A stretch of 64,000 bases of DNA from Pedobacter sp. (GCA_025351765.1 JANXVH010000170.1:1-64000), one strand, 5' to 3'; counted from the stretch's first letter, positions 53,947 through 63,847 are shown. Translations and numbers: made by a program. The notes: generated from the letters alone by a model not told the origin.

Positions 53947-55355
53947 GCTGCGGGTTCGCTATCTTTTACTTTTACTATTTGTGCCATCATTTCGGCTTCA
54001 ACGACAACCTTTCCGGCTACCATTCCTACACCTTTCATCTGCGCAATTCCTCTTCTTATTGGCTCCATTAAATCACATCTAAATACAATGGTATCTCCCG
54101 GAGAAACTTGAGCCCGAAATCTCACATTGTCTATTTTTAAAAATAAGGTAAGATAATTTCTTGGATCAGAAACTGTACTCAAAACAAGAATTCCCCCGGT
54201 TTGCGCCATTGCCTCTATTTGTATCACTCCAGGAAAAACAGGAGCTCCAGGAAAATGTCCTTTAAAAAACTCTTCGTTCATCGTTACGTTCTTCACGCCA
54301 ACTACATGTGTTTTTGAAAGCTCCAGTATTTTATCAATAAACAAAAACGGTTGTCTGTGGGGCAATATTTCCATGATCTGAACCACATCATAAAGCGGCT
54401 TCACTGATGGATCATAAACATACTGTGTTTTTTTGTTCTTTTCTTTCTTAATTGCTGCTTTTATCTTTTTAGCAAAGGCTACATTGGCAGCGTGACCCGG
54501 TCTTGCTGCCATAATATGACCTTTTAGGTGCATACCAACCAGCGCAAGGTCGCCAATCATATCAAGAAGTTTATGCCTTGCAGGCTCGTTTTGATACCTC
54601 AACTCCATGTTATTGAGAATGCCCTGTGGAGCAACCTCTATTGCTGTCCTGTTAAAAATCTTAGCAAGATGCTCAAGCTCCTCTTTCGTAACCTCCTTAT
54701 CTACTATAACAATCGCATTATTCAAGTCTCCGCCTTTAATCAGGTTATTTTGAAGCTGGTATTCCAGTTCATGTAAAAAACAAAAAGTGCGACAAGAAGC
54801 TATTTCTTTTTTAAACTCTCCAATACTTGAGATTCCTGCATGCTGACTCCCTAATACGGGTGAATTATAATCAATCATACAGGTAAACCTGTAATCGTCA
54901 AGAGGCATTGCTACAATCTCAACTTTACGATCTGGTTCTGTATACGTAATGTTATGCGGAATTTGAAAATACTCTCTATCCAAATCTTGTAATTGCAGCC
55001 CAGCGCTTTCAAGTGCTTCCAGAAATAAAATAGCACTCCCGTCCATGATTGGCGTTTCAGGACCATCAAGCTTTATCAGCACATTATCTAAATCCATACC
55101 CACCAGCGAAGCCATCACATGCTCAACGGTACTCACACTTGCACCATTTTGAGAAATTGTTGTTCCCCTGGCTGTATCTGTTACATTATCACAGTCTGCG
55201 TCAACTATCGGGCTACCTGGCAAATCTATTCTTTGAAATTTAAACCCGTGGTTATCGGGGGCAGGGCAAAATGTAAGCGTAACATTGGCCCCCGTATGCA
55301 GACCTACACCTTGTACGGAAACCTCAGATTTTATAGTTTTTTGCTTAACGTTCAT
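53943..55355 (-). CDS. lpxC/fabZ: Bifunctional LpxC deacetylase / FabZ dehydratase fusion
   Basis: A 470-residue fusion. Residues 1-300 are LpxC, the zinc UDP-3-O-acyl-GlcNAc deacetylase (VQGVGLHTG, zinc ligands in STVEHVMASL and in ARHKLLDMIGDLALVG). Residues about 315-470 are FabZ, the 3-hydroxyacyl-ACP dehydratase (EILPHRQPFLFID, catalytic HFPGAPVFPG and IEAMAQTGG). The fusion is normal in Bacteroidota and joins lipid A commitment with fatty-acid elongation. It shares one base with lpxD. Confidence 0.97.
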   Translation of the reverse strand: MNVKQKTIKSEVSVQGVGLHTGANVTLTFCPAPDNHGFKFQRIDLPGSPIVDADCDNVTDTARGTTISQNGASVSTVEHVMASLVGMDLDNVLIKLDGPETPIMDGSAILFLEALESAGLQLQDLDREYFQIPHNITYTEPDRKVEIVAMPLDDYRFTCMIDYNSPVLGSQHAGISSIGEFKKEIASCRTFCFLHELEYQLQNNLIKGGDLNNAIVIVDKEVTKEELEHLAKIFNRTAIEVAPQGILNNMELRYQNEPARHKLLDMIGDLALVGMHLKGHIMAARPGHAANVAFAKKIKAAIKKEKNKKTQYVYDPSVKPLYDVVQIMEILPHRQPFLFIDKILELSKTHVVGVKNVTMNEEFFKGHFPGAPVFPGVIQIEAMAQTGGILVLSTVSDPRNYLTLFLKIDNVRFRAQVSPGDTIVFRCDLMEPIRRGIAQMKGVGMVAGKVVVEAEMMAQIVKVKDSEPAA

Positions 55356-56431
55356 TATTGCTTCGCTGTGCTATTTTCTTTTTCAATCGTCTTATTTAAT
55401 TCACCCTTGGCCGCTTCTAATATTGCAACTCTTTTTACAATTGCCGGCAATTGCTTAAAGATTACTGAGGCCCTCATCCAGTCTCGTAACGGTTGGGCAG
55501 GGCTACCGTGCCATTGTTTGTTTTCTTCTGTAGTATTGAAATTTATTCCTGCCTGAGCCCCAATTTGAGTGCCTTTGGCCAACGAAAGGTGCCCTGCTAT
55601 ACCCACTTGACCCCCTATCACTGATTTTTCTCCCAATTTAGTACTTCCTGAAATTCCCGTTTGAGCGGCAACTACGCTGTGTTCTCCAACATCAACATTA
55701 TGGGCAATTTGTATCAGGTTGTCCAGTTTTACCCCTTTACGGATAAATGTGGATCCCATTGTAGCCCTGTCAATTGTTGTATTAGCCCCAATTTCCACAT
55801 CGTCTTCAATAACAACGTTTCCAATTTGTGCAATTTTAGAGTAAGTACCATCTGGCTGTGGCGCAAATCCAAATCCATCACTGCCTATTACAGTATTGGA
55901 ATGAATCATTACCCGGTCTCCAATAATAGACTTATTGTAAATCTTTACCCCTGGATAAAGAGTACAATTACTGCCAATTACAGAATCCTGTCCAATACTT
56001 ACATGAGACATGATCTTGCTATTGTCTCCAATTTCTACATTTTCAGAGATGTAAGCGAAGGCTGCAATAAACACATTCTTCCCAATTTTTGCAGAGGAAT
56101 GGATAAAGCTAGGTTGTTCGATTCCTGATTGTGAAGTCAATTGATTAACTGCCGCATTGTACTTTTCCAGTAAGATGGAAAAAGCACTATAAGGATCCGC
56201 AACTCTAATTAAAGTGCTGGACACTTTTTGAGCAGGAACGAAATCCTGACTAACAATAACAATGGAAGCATTACTGGCATATAAATAGCTCTCGTATTTA
56301 GGGTTAGACAAAAAACACAAAGAGCCGGCTTCGCCACTTTCTATTTTTGAAAGCTCCTTAACCGTAGCATTTTGGTCTCCCTCTACGGTTCCGTTAATAA
56401 ACTCGCTTATCTGCTTGGCAGTAAATTGCAT
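55355..56431 (-). CDS. lpxD: UDP-3-O-acylglucosamine N-acyltransferase
   Basis: A 358-residue LpxD. An N-terminal uridine-binding domain (1-100, LSKIESGEAGSLCFLSNPKY in parts) precedes a left-handed beta-helix with hexapeptide repeats and the catalytic His region IQIAHNVDVGEHSVVAAQ. It adds the second hydroxyacyl chain in lipid A synthesis. It is first in the operon lpxD - lpxC/fabZ - lpxA - ABC ATPase. The TAACTTTG promoter box is only 4 bases before the ATG. Confidence 0.96.
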   Translation of the reverse strand: MQFTAKQISEFINGTVEGDQNATVKELSKIESGEAGSLCFLSNPKYESYLYASNASIVIVSQDFVPAQKVSSTLIRVADPYSAFSILLEKYNAAVNQLTSQSGIEQPSFIHSSAKIGKNVFIAAFAYISENVEIGDNSKIMSHVSIGQDSVIGSNCTLYPGVKIYNKSIIGDRVMIHSNTVIGSDGFGFAPQPDGTYSKIAQIGNVVIEDDVEIGANTTIDRATMGSTFIRKGVKLDNLIQIAHNVDVGEHSVVAAQTGISGSTKLGEKSVIGGQVGIAGHLSLAKGTQIGAQAGINFNTTEENKQWHGSPAQPLRDWMRASVIFKQLPAIVKRVAILEAAKGELNKTIEKENSTAKQ

Positions 56432-56435
56432 TTTA

Positions 56436-56466
56436 CAAAGTTATATGTTAAATTGATATGAACAAA
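56436..56466 (-). promoter_or_regulatory. Bacteroidota-type promoter of the lipid A operon
   Basis: On the minus strand TTTG (56466-56463), a 19-base spacer and TAACTTTG (56443-56436) form a full consensus match. The ATG of lpxD begins 4 bases later, which predicts a nearly leaderless message. Confidence 0.65.
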
Positions 56467-56551
56467 TAAACCTAACCAGGCCTATTGGTGTCGCAGTAGT
56501 GTTAAGAACTCTAAAAACGGGATTAAAATGTAATTATTTTGTTAAAAAAAG

Positions 56552-57775
56552 CTAAATGATTCTAGGATAACATAAAATGTACTTTTTAACTGTTCTATCT
56601 AAAGATTCTAAGTTAGATAAATCTGAAGCCTTTGCAATATCTATTGTGGTATTATTCTTCAATAATATATTGATATTACTATCCCCAGCATTGTATGCCC
56701 TGTTGCTGATTTCATCTGTAAACACGAAGAATTCTGCCTCTTCTGCTGTTAAGCTCAGGGATGTCGCTGCATTTTCTTTTAAGCGCAATACCCTGCCCTG
56801 GTCGGGAGGATCTGTGGTAATCTCCACTTTATACAGATTTCTGTCTGTCAGCATCTTGCAAAGTGTAGAAAGTATCTTATCAGGATGGAGCCTCCAAACT
56901 TTAATTGAAACAAAGATATCTTGGTCATCAAGCTGGGCAAACTGTACAATATGATCCTCTGAATTGAAAAACTCTTGCTCAGAGACCTCATTCAAAAGAA
57001 AATGATTTAAAGCTGGGGTTGCAAATAATTGTTCCTTATTCATGGCCAATTGTTTCGCTCTTTTCAATATTTTAACCAAAACCTGCTCACCGGCAATTAC
57101 TGTCTTGTGCAAATAAACCTGCCAGTACATCAGTCGTCTTGAAATCAGAAAGTTTTCAATCGAATAAATTCCTTTTTCTTCAATAACCAGGTTGTCATCC
57201 AGCACATTTAACATTTTAATTATCCTGTCGAAACTGATCACCCCTTCGCTTACCCCTGTAAAAAAACTATCTCTGTTCAGATAATCCATTCTATCTAGGT
57301 CTAGCTGTCCTGAAACAAGCTGTGTCAGGAAGCTTTTATGGTATTTCCCTTCAAATATTGTAATGGCTTTGGTTAATTTTCCGCAATGCTCTTCGTTTAA
57401 CTTTTGCATTAATAGTTTAGAAATCTCCTCATGCCTTATGCCGTTTACCAATGAATGTTCCAGCGCATGAGAAAAAGGCCCATGCCCAATGTCATGCAAA
57501 AGGATTGCAATCTTTGCAGATTCCTCTTCGTCTTTGTCTATTTCATGTCCCTTTCCGCGCAATACATCAATTGCCAAACCCATCAGGTGCATGGCACCTA
57601 ATGCATGATGAAACCTGGTGTGCAGTGCACCTGGGTATACCAAGTGTGTCATACCCAACTGCTTTATGTACCGTAAGCGTTGAAAGTATGGGTGTGTTAT
57701 GAGATCAAAAATCAGCGCTGAGGGGATAGTAATGAATCCGTAGACAGGATCATTGATTATTTTCTTTTTATTCAA
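56552..57775 (-). CDS. HD-domain phosphohydrolase (dNTPase/SAMHD1-like)
   Basis: A 407-residue HD-superfamily protein. The metal site is clear in TRFHHALGAMHLMGL and LLHDIGHGPFSHALEHS. QRLRYIKQLGMTHLVYPGALHTRF (read in parts) is the usual lead-in of the SAMHD1/YpbG-like group, whose members hydrolyse dNTPs. Activity and regulation are inferred from family. It diverges from porX. Confidence 0.9.
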   Translation of the reverse strand: MNKKKIINDPVYGFITIPSALIFDLITHPYFQRLRYIKQLGMTHLVYPGALHTRFHHALGAMHLMGLAIDVLRGKGHEIDKDEEESAKIAILLHDIGHGPFSHALEHSLVNGIRHEEISKLLMQKLNEEHCGKLTKAITIFEGKYHKSFLTQLVSGQLDLDRMDYLNRDSFFTGVSEGVISFDRIIKMLNVLDDNLVIEEKGIYSIENFLISRRLMYWQVYLHKTVIAGEQVLVKILKRAKQLAMNKEQLFATPALNHFLLNEVSEQEFFNSEDHIVQFAQLDDQDIFVSIKVWRLHPDKILSTLCKMLTDRNLYKVEITTDPPDQGRVLRLKENAATSLSLTAEEAEFFVFTDEISNRAYNAGDSNINILLKNNTTIDIAKASDLSNLESLDRTVKKYILCYPRII

Positions 57776-57878
57776 TCTTTGTAAAATAAATTATACGGTA
57801 CAAAAATTGCTATTTTTATCGATACTAGGAAAGTATCCAGTTACTTTGATGATTTAATTTAAATTATAAAAACATATA

Positions 57879-59432
57879 ATGCAAGAAATTAAGATCCTAT
57901 GGGCAGATGATGAGATCAATTTATTAAAACCACATATTTTGCTCCTAAATGAGAAGGGTTATCAAGTAATCACCTTTACAAATGGTAATGACGCATTGGA
58001 AGCCTTTGGAAAGGAGTACTTCGATCTTGTTTTTCTTGATGAAAATATGCCAGGCATGAGTGGTCTCGAAACCCTTACTGCCATCAAAAACATCAGGAAT
58101 GATGTTCCTGTTGTCTTGATCACAAAGAGCGAAGAGGAAAACTTAATGGAAGATGCTATAGGGTCTAAAATAGACGACTACCTCATTAAGCCAGTTAATC
58201 CTAAACAAGTTCTGCTTACTATTAAAAAAATTATAGACAACAAACGCTTGGTCAATGAAAAAACCTCTATGGCGTACCAGCAGGACTTCAGGAGATTGGG
58301 AATGACTCTTAACGATAAGTTGAGTTATGAAGAATGGGTGGATGTTTATAAGAAATTGGTGTTTTGGGAACTAGAGCTCGAAAAACTGGATGACCCCCAA
58401 ATGCATGAAATTCTTACCATGCAAAAATCTGACGCCAACATGCAATTCTGTAGGTTTATTGAAGACAACTATCTGGGTTGGGTAAATGGAAAAGAAAAAG
58501 CCCCACTCCTTTCAAATGAATTATTAAAGAAAAAAGTATTTCCTCTTGTTGGTAGCAATACGCCTGTCTTTTTTATTTTAATAGACAACCTGAGGTACGA
58601 TCAATGGAAGATCATCAACCCGCTAATTACTGAGCACTTCCGTTTGGATGAAGAAGATACTTATTCCAGTATTTTACCAACCGCAACGCAGTATGCCCGG
58701 AATTCTATTTTTTCAGGATTAATGCCTTTGGAAATGGAAAAACGCTTTCCATCTCTATGGCAAAATGACGATGATGAGGGTGGTAAAAACATGCACGAAG
58801 AAGCATTTTTAGCAGATCAGATAAAAAGAAGTGTAAGAAAGGACTGTAAGTTTAGTTACCATAAAATCCTTACTTACGATGATGGGAAAGCGCTAAATGA
58901 ACAACTCAATAATTTAATGCAAAATGAGTTTAACGCCATTGTTTACAATTTTGTAGACATGCTTTCTCATGCCAGGACTGACATGCAGATGATTCGTGAA
59001 CTTGCCAATGATGATGCTGCATATCGCTCATTAACCCTTTCCTGGTTCGAGCATTCTCCGTTGATGGAGCTGCTTAAAAAAATATCGCAAAAGAAAGTAA
59101 GGGTAGTCATCACTACAGATCATGGAACTATAAGGGTAAAACACCCAAGCAAAGTAATAGGAGACCGCAATACCAATACAAATCTTAGATACAAACAAGG
59201 CAGAAACCTTAATTTCAATGCCAAAGAGGTTTTCCTTATTAAAAACCCACATGAAGCTCAATTGCCAAAAATCAACATCAGTTCAAACTACATTTTTGCA
59301 AAAGAAGACCGTTATTTCGTATACCAGAATAATTATAATCAGTTTGTAAACTACTATAATGAAACCTTCCAACACGGGGGGGTGTCATTAGAAGAAATGA
59401 TTATCCCCATAGCAATATACAGCAGCAGGTAA
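57879..59432 (+). CDS. porX: PorX-like response regulator with PglZ domain
   Basis: A 517-residue regulator: receiver 1-120 with Asp54 (VFLDENMPGM), a helical linker, and an alkaline-phosphatase-superfamily PglZ domain (about 205-517). The metal site residues are visible in FILIDNLRYDQW (Asp), PTATQYARNS (nucleophile Thr) and VITTDHGTIR (Asp-His). Porphyromonas PorX controls type IX secretion genes together with PorY and has phosphodiesterase activity. No porY or T9SS structural gene is in the window. Single-base gap to tsaE. Confidence 0.93.
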   Translation: MQEIKILWADDEINLLKPHILLLNEKGYQVITFTNGNDALEAFGKEYFDLVFLDENMPGMSGLETLTAIKNIRNDVPVVLITKSEEENLMEDAIGSKIDDYLIKPVNPKQVLLTIKKIIDNKRLVNEKTSMAYQQDFRRLGMTLNDKLSYEEWVDVYKKLVFWELELEKLDDPQMHEILTMQKSDANMQFCRFIEDNYLGWVNGKEKAPLLSNELLKKKVFPLVGSNTPVFFILIDNLRYDQWKIINPLITEHFRLDEEDTYSSILPTATQYARNSIFSGLMPLEMEKRFPSLWQNDDDEGGKNMHEEAFLADQIKRSVRKDCKFSYHKILTYDDGKALNEQLNNLMQNEFNAIVYNFVDMLSHARTDMQMIRELANDDAAYRSLTLSWFEHSPLMELLKKISQKKVRVVITTDHGTIRVKHPSKVIGDRNTNTNLRYKQGRNLNFNAKEVFLIKNPHEAQLPKINISSNYIFAKEDRYFVYQNNYNQFVNYYNETFQHGGVSLEEMIIPIAIYSSR

Positions 59433-59433
59433 T

Positions 59434-59853
59434 ATGACCATTGAAGTAAATAGCATTGCAGGTATAAAAAATGCCGCAGAGGAGCTGGCTCCTATAATCA
59501 GGAAAAATAAGATCTGCCTTTTTTACGGCGAGATGGGCGCAGGAAAAACCACCCTTATCAAATCCATTTGCGCAACTCTTGGTGTTGTAGAAACAGTAAG
59601 CAGTCCTACTTTTGCGCTTATTAAAGAATATGAGGCATTAGATCAGGTGATCTACCACTTTGATTTTTACAGAATAAAATCAATACATGAAGTATTTGAT
59701 ATAGGATATGAGGATTATTTTTACTCGGGCAATATCTGTTTAATAGAATGGCCAGAAAAGATTCAGGAACTCATTCCTGCAGAGCGAGTAGATGTAGAAA
59801 TTACAGTAATTGATCAGGACAAACGAAAGCTTAACGTCAACATTTACAATTGA
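59434..59853 (+). CDS. tsaE: tRNA threonylcarbamoyladenosine biosynthesis ATPase TsaE
   Basis: A 139-residue P-loop protein required for t6A37 in tRNAs. Walker A GEMGAGKTTLIKS, the switch segment VSSPTFALIKEY and HFDFYRI, plus LIEWPEKI, are TsaE signatures. It follows porX with one base between them, and ald comes 56 bp later. Confidence 0.95.
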   Translation: MTIEVNSIAGIKNAAEELAPIIRKNKICLFYGEMGAGKTTLIKSICATLGVVETVSSPTFALIKEYEALDQVIYHFDFYRIKSIHEVFDIGYEDYFYSGNICLIEWPEKIQELIPAERVDVEITVIDQDKRKLNVNIYN

Positions 59854-59909
59854 TATTTAATCATATCCAGTTATTTTTTGTAATTTAAAACCAAATTTAT
59901 TCTAAAACA

Positions 59910-61136
59910 ATGACAACAGGACTACGTGAGGGCATGGCGCAGATCGCTCAAAAAGGTTTACTGCAGCCTCAAGAAACCTTGTCAGAGTTAAATAAGAAAG
60001 GTAGCAGTCTCTATATTGGCATTCCTAAAGAAATCTCATTCCAGGAAAATAGAATAGCCCTTACTCCGCTCTCTGTTGCATTGCTTGTTAATAACGGGCA
60101 TAAAGTAGTGATTGAATCCGGCGCCGGAGATGGTGCAAATTTTTCTGATAACGACTACAGTGAGCAGGGCGCCATCATCTCCTTTGATAAAAAAGAGATC
60201 TTTAACGCAGATATCCTTGTTAAAATTGCACCCCCAATGCTTGAAGAGATCGCACTCATGCACAAAGGGCAAACATTGATTTCTGCCTTGCAAATGGGCG
60301 GTTTAAAAGAAACCAGCCTAAAAGCGCTGATGAATAAAAAGATCAATGCCCTTTGCTTTGAAAACCTGCGGGATGAGGGTAACATCTTAAGTGTTGTTCG
60401 TGCTATGAGTGAAATTGTTGGCGCTACCACTATATTTATCGCAGCAGAATACTTAAGCAACGTTACAGGAGGCAAGGGCTTAATGCTAGGAGGGTTTACC
60501 GGAGTACCGCCAACAGAAATTGTGATCTTAGGTGCAGGAACTGTTAGTGAATATGCAGCAAGGGCAGCCCTTTCGCTTGGCGCTGAGGTTAAAGTTTTTG
60601 ACAGTTCCATTTACCGGTTAAGACGATTGCAAAACAACTTGGGTAGTCGCGTTTTTACGTCGGTAATGCAGCCCATCGTTTTAGAAAAGGCAATCACTAC
60701 TTGCGACGTAGTTATTGGCGCCATTAGGGCTTCTAATGGAAGAAGTCCTTGTCTCGTAATGGAAGAAACTGTTAGCAGGATGAAACCAAACTCCGTAGTT
60801 ATCGACGTTAGTATCGACCAGGGAGGATGTTTTGAAACCTCCGAAGTGACCAATCATAAAGACCCTGTATTTAGAAAACACGATGTAATACATTATTGTG
60901 TTCCTAACATTGCATCAAGGGTTCCAAGAACCGCATCTTATGCCCTTACCAATATCTTTACCCCGATACTGGTAGACATAGGTGAAATGGGCGGATTAAT
61001 GGGTGTAGTTTGGAGTAAACCCGGAATTAGAGATGCGTTATACATCTACCAAGGACATCTTACCAATAAAGACCTGGCCAGCCGGTTTAACATCCCTTAT
61101 AAAGATATTGAGTTGCTTGTTGTATCAAACCAGTAA
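59910..61136 (+). CDS. ald: Alanine dehydrogenase
   Basis: A 408-residue NAD-dependent dehydrogenase interconverting alanine with pyruvate and ammonia. IGIPKEISFQENRIALTP (pyruvate-site Arg/Lys region), the NAD loop VILGAGTVSEYAARAAL and GGLMGVVW near the C-terminus match the family. An N-terminal extension of about 32 residues is typical of the Bacteroidota form. It converges on the PBP4 gene with 16 bp between stops and no terminator. Confidence 0.93.
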   Translation: MTTGLREGMAQIAQKGLLQPQETLSELNKKGSSLYIGIPKEISFQENRIALTPLSVALLVNNGHKVVIESGAGDGANFSDNDYSEQGAIISFDKKEIFNADILVKIAPPMLEEIALMHKGQTLISALQMGGLKETSLKALMNKKINALCFENLRDEGNILSVVRAMSEIVGATTIFIAAEYLSNVTGGKGLMLGGFTGVPPTEIVILGAGTVSEYAARAALSLGAEVKVFDSSIYRLRRLQNNLGSRVFTSVMQPIVLEKAITTCDVVIGAIRASNGRSPCLVMEETVSRMKPNSVVIDVSIDQGGCFETSEVTNHKDPVFRKHDVIHYCVPNIASRVPRTASYALTNIFTPILVDIGEMGGLMGVVWSKPGIRDALYIYQGHLTNKDLASRFNIPYKDIELLVVSNQ

Positions 61137-61152
61137 AAAAAACATCAAACGA

Positions 61153-62472
61153 TTAATAGTTCTCGTGGATGTAAGTCATAATTCTTCCCATCTCTGTTCT
61201 AACGGTAGCCGCGGGCACTACAAAATTGTTGTTTAAAAAAGAGAAAAGGTACGTCTTCCCACTTTTGGTAACCACGTATCCGCTCTGGTTATGTACATAG
61301 GCTAGTGTTCCGGTTTTACCAAATACAAATGGCTTATCCGTTGTAGGATAGGCCTTCTTTAATGTGCCCGTCATTCCACCCGCAGGTAGCATTGAAAAAA
61401 GCTTATTAGGGTCATTCACCGTTTTGTAGATCAGCTCTAGCAGTTTAATAATACTCCTTGGAGTAACCAGATCATACCTCGATAGGCCAGAGCCATCAAC
61501 CCAGATAAACTTATCAGGTAAAGACGCAAGATACTCTTTTTGGATATGAGCTATCGCTTTTTCAGCACTCAGCTCCTGTCCAAGCTGATTGGAATAAACC
61601 AGCAGCAGCTGCTCTGCAATAAAATTATTACTTGGTAGCAGCATCTCTTTAAATACAGAATCTGATTTGATCCCATATAAAGTTTTTGAAGCTGGGGGCA
61701 TTTGCATTGCAATAATTTCCACAGGCCTGCCAATCGTATCAGCAAGCAAGTTCAGTGTTGTGGCAAGATTAACTTTATAAGGAACTTTTTGATTGTAATT
61801 TGTTGGCATGGCAACTGTCGGAAAAGAAAATGAATTTTCTATAAAAGCCCTTGTAACGGAAAACGTAGTCGCTTTAACGGTGGCGTCAGCAACTATTTTA
61901 TCCTTAAAGTACCTGGGCAACGCCACTAGCTTTCCATTTACATTTTTCAAATCAACTAAATTGTCTGCTATAGGGAATTCATTAATTTCAGCCTGGTAAT
62001 AATCATTATAATCGTCCCACTGCCATCCCTTCCCATAGAAGCTCCCGGTATACCTTCCTGGCGCAAAGAATAATTTTTTGTTACTGAATTTTAAGAAATT
62101 ATACGTCTTTATCGCTTTAAGCTGGCTCTGCAAGAAGGATGGATCGCCCGTACCCCAAAAAATCAGGGAGTCGCCCTTTTCAATATACCTTAAGGAAGGG
62201 ATAGAATCAGGCACCATCTTTAAGCCTGCATAAAACGTGAACAGCTTGGTATTAGATGCGGGTGTAAAATATTTATCGGCATTGCTTTCGAAAACCATAT
62301 TTCCCGTCGACAGATCATACAGTGCAAATCCTGAGTAATCCTGCTTAAGTACATCAGATTTTTTAAAAATCTTTGCTAACTTATTCCCCATTTGACGATC
62401 TGCAGAACATGCAAGCAGAAATAAACAGAGGACACCTAAAGACAACAAAACATGAAAACTCTTATTAACCAT
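61153..62472 (-). CDS. dacB: D-alanyl-D-alanine carboxypeptidase/endopeptidase (PBP4, DacB family)
   Basis: A 439-residue class C penicillin-binding protein with a lipoprotein-type signal (LLACSA). The SxxK motif is in FTPASNTKLFT, the KTG motif in FGKTGTLAYV, and DGSGLSRYD is the middle motif region, with Asp where many members carry Asn. It trims peptide stems and cuts cross-links in peptidoglycan. It diverges from the aspartyl protease gene 41 bp away. Confidence 0.93.
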   Translation of the reverse strand: MVNKSFHVLLSLGVLCLFLLACSADRQMGNKLAKIFKKSDVLKQDYSGFALYDLSTGNMVFESNADKYFTPASNTKLFTFYAGLKMVPDSIPSLRYIEKGDSLIFWGTGDPSFLQSQLKAIKTYNFLKFSNKKLFFAPGRYTGSFYGKGWQWDDYNDYYQAEINEFPIADNLVDLKNVNGKLVALPRYFKDKIVADATVKATTFSVTRAFIENSFSFPTVAMPTNYNQKVPYKVNLATTLNLLADTIGRPVEIIAMQMPPASKTLYGIKSDSVFKEMLLPSNNFIAEQLLLVYSNQLGQELSAEKAIAHIQKEYLASLPDKFIWVDGSGLSRYDLVTPRSIIKLLELIYKTVNDPNKLFSMLPAGGMTGTLKKAYPTTDKPFVFGKTGTLAYVHNQSGYVVTKSGKTYLFSFLNNNFVVPAATVRTEMGRIMTYIHENY

Positions 62473-62513
62473 GCGAAAAATTTTACTTGTTACTAATTTA
62501 TTAAATTAGCTCA

Positions 62514-63764
62514 ATGATTTTGCTATGGCGTATTAATAAGTTGCATTTAATTGGCTTGGGCTTACTTCTAGCCTTGTGCTTTTTAGCCATTATTAACGCC
62601 TCAGGACAGCAGTTTGAGTTTAAAGGTAAGAGAACTAAAAACCGAATTAGTTTTAATCTATTAAACAATCTTGTTATCGTACCGATCTACATAAATGATA
62701 CTGGTCCATTTAATTTCATTTTGGATTCTGGTGTTTCTCCGCTTATCATCACCGATCCAAAAATCATAGCGGGAATGAACTTAAAGAATTTACGCCCCAC
62801 CAAAATAAATGGACTGGGGAAAGGCCCGGAAATCGATGCTTTGATCACTACAGAACTTTCGGTCAGGGTCGGCAAGGCCAAAATCAATAATATTCCTGCG
62901 GCCATTTTACAAGAAGATGTCCTGGGTCTCTCCAATTACCTTGGCATTAAAATAGATGGGCTTGTTGGCTACTATTTTTTTAAAAGCTTTATTGTAAACA
63001 TAAATTACTCTTCAAAAATACTCTCCTTCCAACTCATCTCCGGAAAACCCAAAATTAAGGGAGAAAAAATACCACTAACGCTCATTAACAACAAGCCCTA
63101 TACCACTATCGAAACTACAATTAGCGGACTGGGAACAGTGCAGGCCAACGTTATTGTAGACAATGGTGCTGGCCACGCAATCTCTCTCGAAACTTATAAA
63201 GACAAGCCCTTTCCGGCTCCAACGCAATCATTTAATGCAAACCTCGGGAATGGTCTTAGCGGTCCAATTAGCGGTAAAATTGGTAGAATAGGCTCTTTAA
63301 AAATAGGCAATTATACCTTCAAAAATGTACTCTCTGCTTTTCCTGTGTATGAAGAAGCGGCAGCAAAAGCCCTCTTTTTAAATAGAAACGGCAACTTAGG
63401 GGCAGAGCTTTTAAGTCGATTTAATATCACATTCGACTATCAAGATAGTGCTATGTACCTCATCAAAAATCGTCGTTTTAAGCTTCCGTTTGAACATGAT
63501 ATGTCTGGCTTAGAAATATATGCAGACAATACAGAAAAGAAGCGGTTTTTTGTGGTCAGGATAGAGCCCGGATCGCCGGGAGAACAGGCGGGGATTAAAG
63601 CAGACGACGAAATTCTTGCCCTAAATTTTGTTAATACATCCAAAATGGATCTGGGCGAAATTACCCAGCTGCTCCGATCTCAAGATGGCAAAACAATTTT
63701 TTTTACCCTCAACAGAAATGGAGAGGTTACCTTTAAGTTGATAAAGCTGAAACGCCGAATATGA
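62514..63764 (+). CDS. Retropepsin-like aspartyl protease with PDZ domain
   Basis: A 416-residue protein with an N-terminal membrane or signal helix (about 10-30). Two aspartyl-protease-like halves are seen: FNFILDSGVSPLIIT (DSG) and ANVIVDNGAGHAISL (DNG), so both catalytic-type motifs are altered from DTG. A PDZ domain ends the protein (RIEPGSPGEQAGIKADDEILALN in parts). Such proteins are common in Bacteroidota envelopes; substrates unknown. A 28-codon frame starts inside its stop. Confidence 0.88.
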   Translation: MILLWRINKLHLIGLGLLLALCFLAIINASGQQFEFKGKRTKNRISFNLLNNLVIVPIYINDTGPFNFILDSGVSPLIITDPKIIAGMNLKNLRPTKINGLGKGPEIDALITTELSVRVGKAKINNIPAAILQEDVLGLSNYLGIKIDGLVGYYFFKSFIVNINYSSKILSFQLISGKPKIKGEKIPLTLINNKPYTTIETTISGLGTVQANVIVDNGAGHAISLETYKDKPFPAPTQSFNANLGNGLSGPISGKIGRIGSLKIGNYTFKNVLSAFPVYEEAAAKALFLNRNGNLGAELLSRFNITFDYQDSAMYLIKNRRFKLPFEHDMSGLEIYADNTEKKRFFVVRIEPGSPGEQAGIKADDEILALNFVNTSKMDLGEITQLLRSQDGKTIFFTLNRNGEVTFKLIKLKRRI

Positions 63765-63847
63765 TTTATCAGCTACATGGGTTGATTAATTATCCTGCCG
63801 ACAATAAAAATGGAAACATAAAGTGGAAAGAAGCGTGGCAAATGTAA
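63761..63847 (+). CDS. Possible 28-residue small protein coupled to the protease gene
   Basis: An ATG overlapping the protease stop (ATGA) opens 28 codons (MIYQLHGLINYPADNKNGNI at the start, ending in WKEAWQM). No similarity recognised and no ribosome site clearer than its neighbours. The ATGA coupling is the only support. Confidence 0.25.
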   Translation: MIYQLHGLINYPADNKNGNIKWKEAWQM

